Shown here: positions 13,347 to 13,894 of the stretch, one piece after another | Position numbering within the stretch: the stretch's first letter is position 1 | How the letters are laid out: every line of letters starts with the position of its first letter | NCBI GenBank assembly: GCA_041485845.1 | Contig: JBGPKH010000180.1 | Location: 1-13,894 of the forward strand | DNA length: 13,894 nt | DNA from: OMOG01 sp041485845 | GTDB lineage: Bacteria; Acidobacteriota; Terriglobia; Bryobacterales; Bryobacteraceae | Direction of reading: 5' to 3' | Notes under the pieces: model-generated | The model's database searches: none | The model's input: only the letters and a program-made list of their open reading frames with translations | What the model was told of the DNA's origin: nothing | Position numbers and translations under genes: made by a program

Positions 13347-13594
13347 GTGTGGGTCGGCAGCGACCTGTTAGAAATGGAGATCGGGCGCAATCCGGACCCG
13401 GACCGCCGCCGGGACGTGGCCGCGCCGCTCGCGCATGCGAGTGCAGTCGTGGTTCCACGCACTGCCGAAGCGGATCGCGCCGCTTTCTTGAAGGGATTGG
13501 GTTCAGCACCTTCGACGCGCTTCACCTGGCTTGCGCCGAGTCCGGCGCCGTGGACGTGTTCCTCACAACCGGCGACGGCCTGCTTCGCGATTGA
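13347..13594 (+). pseudogene. Frameshifted, N-terminally truncated PIN-domain (VapC-like) relic
   Basis: In the frame of 13347 the sequence reads SDLLEMEIGRNPDPDRRRDV, then ASAVVVPRTAEADRAAFL, as in the middle of PIN-domain nucleases. The match then switches to the -1 frame, continuing EGIGFSTFDALHLACAESGA and VDVFLTTGDGLLRD up to a TGA at 13592-13594. The shift lies around 13485-13496. The expected N-terminal strand with the first catalytic Asp is absent; instead the frame runs back to the E1 stop codon. Other acidic positions (E of EMEIGRN, D of FDALHLA, D of TTGDGLL) survive. The protein cannot be active as read. No antitoxin gene is visible beside it. This relic occupies most of the 359-bp gap between E1 and the next gene. 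Confidence 0.75.
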
Positions 13595-13621
13595 CGCGCA
13601 TGATCGCTCCCTAACTAACCC

Positions 13622-13659
13622 TAACGTATAGTATCGAGGGGCTCCGATGCCATACGTTA
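13622..13659. promoter_or_regulatory. Inverted repeat upstream of the short-chain dehydrogenase gene
   Basis: TAACGTAT (13622-13629) and ATACGTTA (13652-13659) are perfect 8-bp arms 22 nt apart, and shorter complementary segments occur inside the loop (ATCGAG and CTCCGAT). TATGAT (13658-13663) at the right arm resembles a -10 box, but no good -35 is found 16-18 bp upstream. The repeat could be an operator or a transcript hairpin, including a weak terminator for the upstream operon. Confidence 0.35.
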
Positions 13660-13696
13660 TGATTGAGTTTCATACCAGTACAACCGAGGAGAAAGA

Positions 13697-13894
13697 ATGT
13701 CCAACCGAGTTGCAGTCGTTACGGGTGCAAGCCGTGGAATCGGCCGTGCGACGGCTCTCGTGCTCTGTCGCGCGGGATTCGATATCGTGATAGCTTCGCC
13801 TGAAGTCGAACGGAACGAGCAAGTCGCCGAAGAAATTCGCGCCGCCGGCGGAGAGGCCATGACCCTGGACCTGGACGTGACGTCGCTCGAGTCG
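13697..13894 (+). CDS. Short-chain dehydrogenase/reductase (SDR), 3' truncated by the window edge
   Basis: The frame opens MSNRVAVVTGASRGIGRATA and stays open to the window end (66 residues). TGASRGIG (residues 9-16) is the classical SDR TGxxxGxG nucleotide-binding motif, and LDLDV near residues 58-62 matches the conserved acidic position after strand 4. AGGAGAA lies about 7 nt before the ATG, a good ribosome site. The catalytic Tyr-Lys and Asn-Ser residues lie outside the window, so coenzyme preference and substrate cannot be judged; 3-oxoacyl-ACP reductase-like annotation would be common for such N-termini but is not proven. It is separated from the E1 operon by the PIN relic and an inverted repeat, so it probably has its own promoter. 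Confidence 0.9.
   Translation, partial: MSNRVAVVTGASRGIGRATALVLCRAGFDIVIASPEVERNEQVAEEIRAAGGEAMTLDLDVTSLES

Noticed and set aside
12380..13594. Plus-strand frame of 404 codons
   Set aside because: It is a Gly/Arg-rich out-of-frame shadow of E1. Only its last ~30 codons are meaningful, as the C-terminal part of the PIN relic.
1..13894. CRISPR arrays, tRNA or rRNA genes, and insertion-sequence transposases
   Set aside because: No regularly spaced repeats, no tRNA/rRNA-like segments and no transposase motifs were seen on either strand.

Overview
The window looks like chromosomal DNA from an Acidobacteriota member of the Solibacter/Bryobacter type. This is inferred from lineage-typical families read in the sequence: a Ser/Thr kinase fused to a PD40 beta-propeller, a PadR regulator overlapping the start of an ADOP-type permease, two secreted proteins with the Solibacter C-terminal domain, and high GC with many antisense shadow frames.

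Layout. 1-2271 (+) is the 3' part of a membrane-anchored protein kinase. 2286-2891 (+) holds a PadR regulator with its own dyad operator and a decayed ADOP permease start. 2982-3746 (+) is an orphan membrane-anchored protein with weak OmpA-like features. 3763-7215 (-) is a two-gene unit for exported proteins: a triple-CHRD protein and a choice-of-anchor-V-like protein with one CX4CH motif, both ending in the same C-terminal domain. 7216-7784 has no intact gene. It is a rearrangement scar with a relic of a 3-hydroxyisobutyrate dehydrogenase-like Rossmann domain, the start of a lost exported-protein gene, and a well-preserved promoter plus operator. 7785-8573 (-) is an IclR regulator. 8692-13337 (+) is a tightly packed operon: transaldolase-family enzyme, lipoyl E2 acyltransferase and a fused alpha-beta E1 ThDP dehydrogenase. 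13347-13594 is a frameshifted PIN-domain relic, and 13697 to the end is the start of a short-chain dehydrogenase.

How it fits together. The most interesting part is 7666-13337. The IclR gene lies divergent from the transaldolase-E2-E1 operon. A near-palindromic 15-mer, TTGCGTAT(G/T)G(C/T)GCAA, occurs twice: just downstream of the predicted iclR promoter, and just downstream of a very similar promoter that now drives only a truncated gene. This suggests an IclR regulon that once also covered an adjacent gene, since deleted. The operon probably encodes part of a catabolic route in which an aldol-type reaction is coupled to oxidative acyl transfer to CoA; no E3 is present here and the substrate cannot be read from sequence.

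All assignments come from reading motifs; no database search was run.
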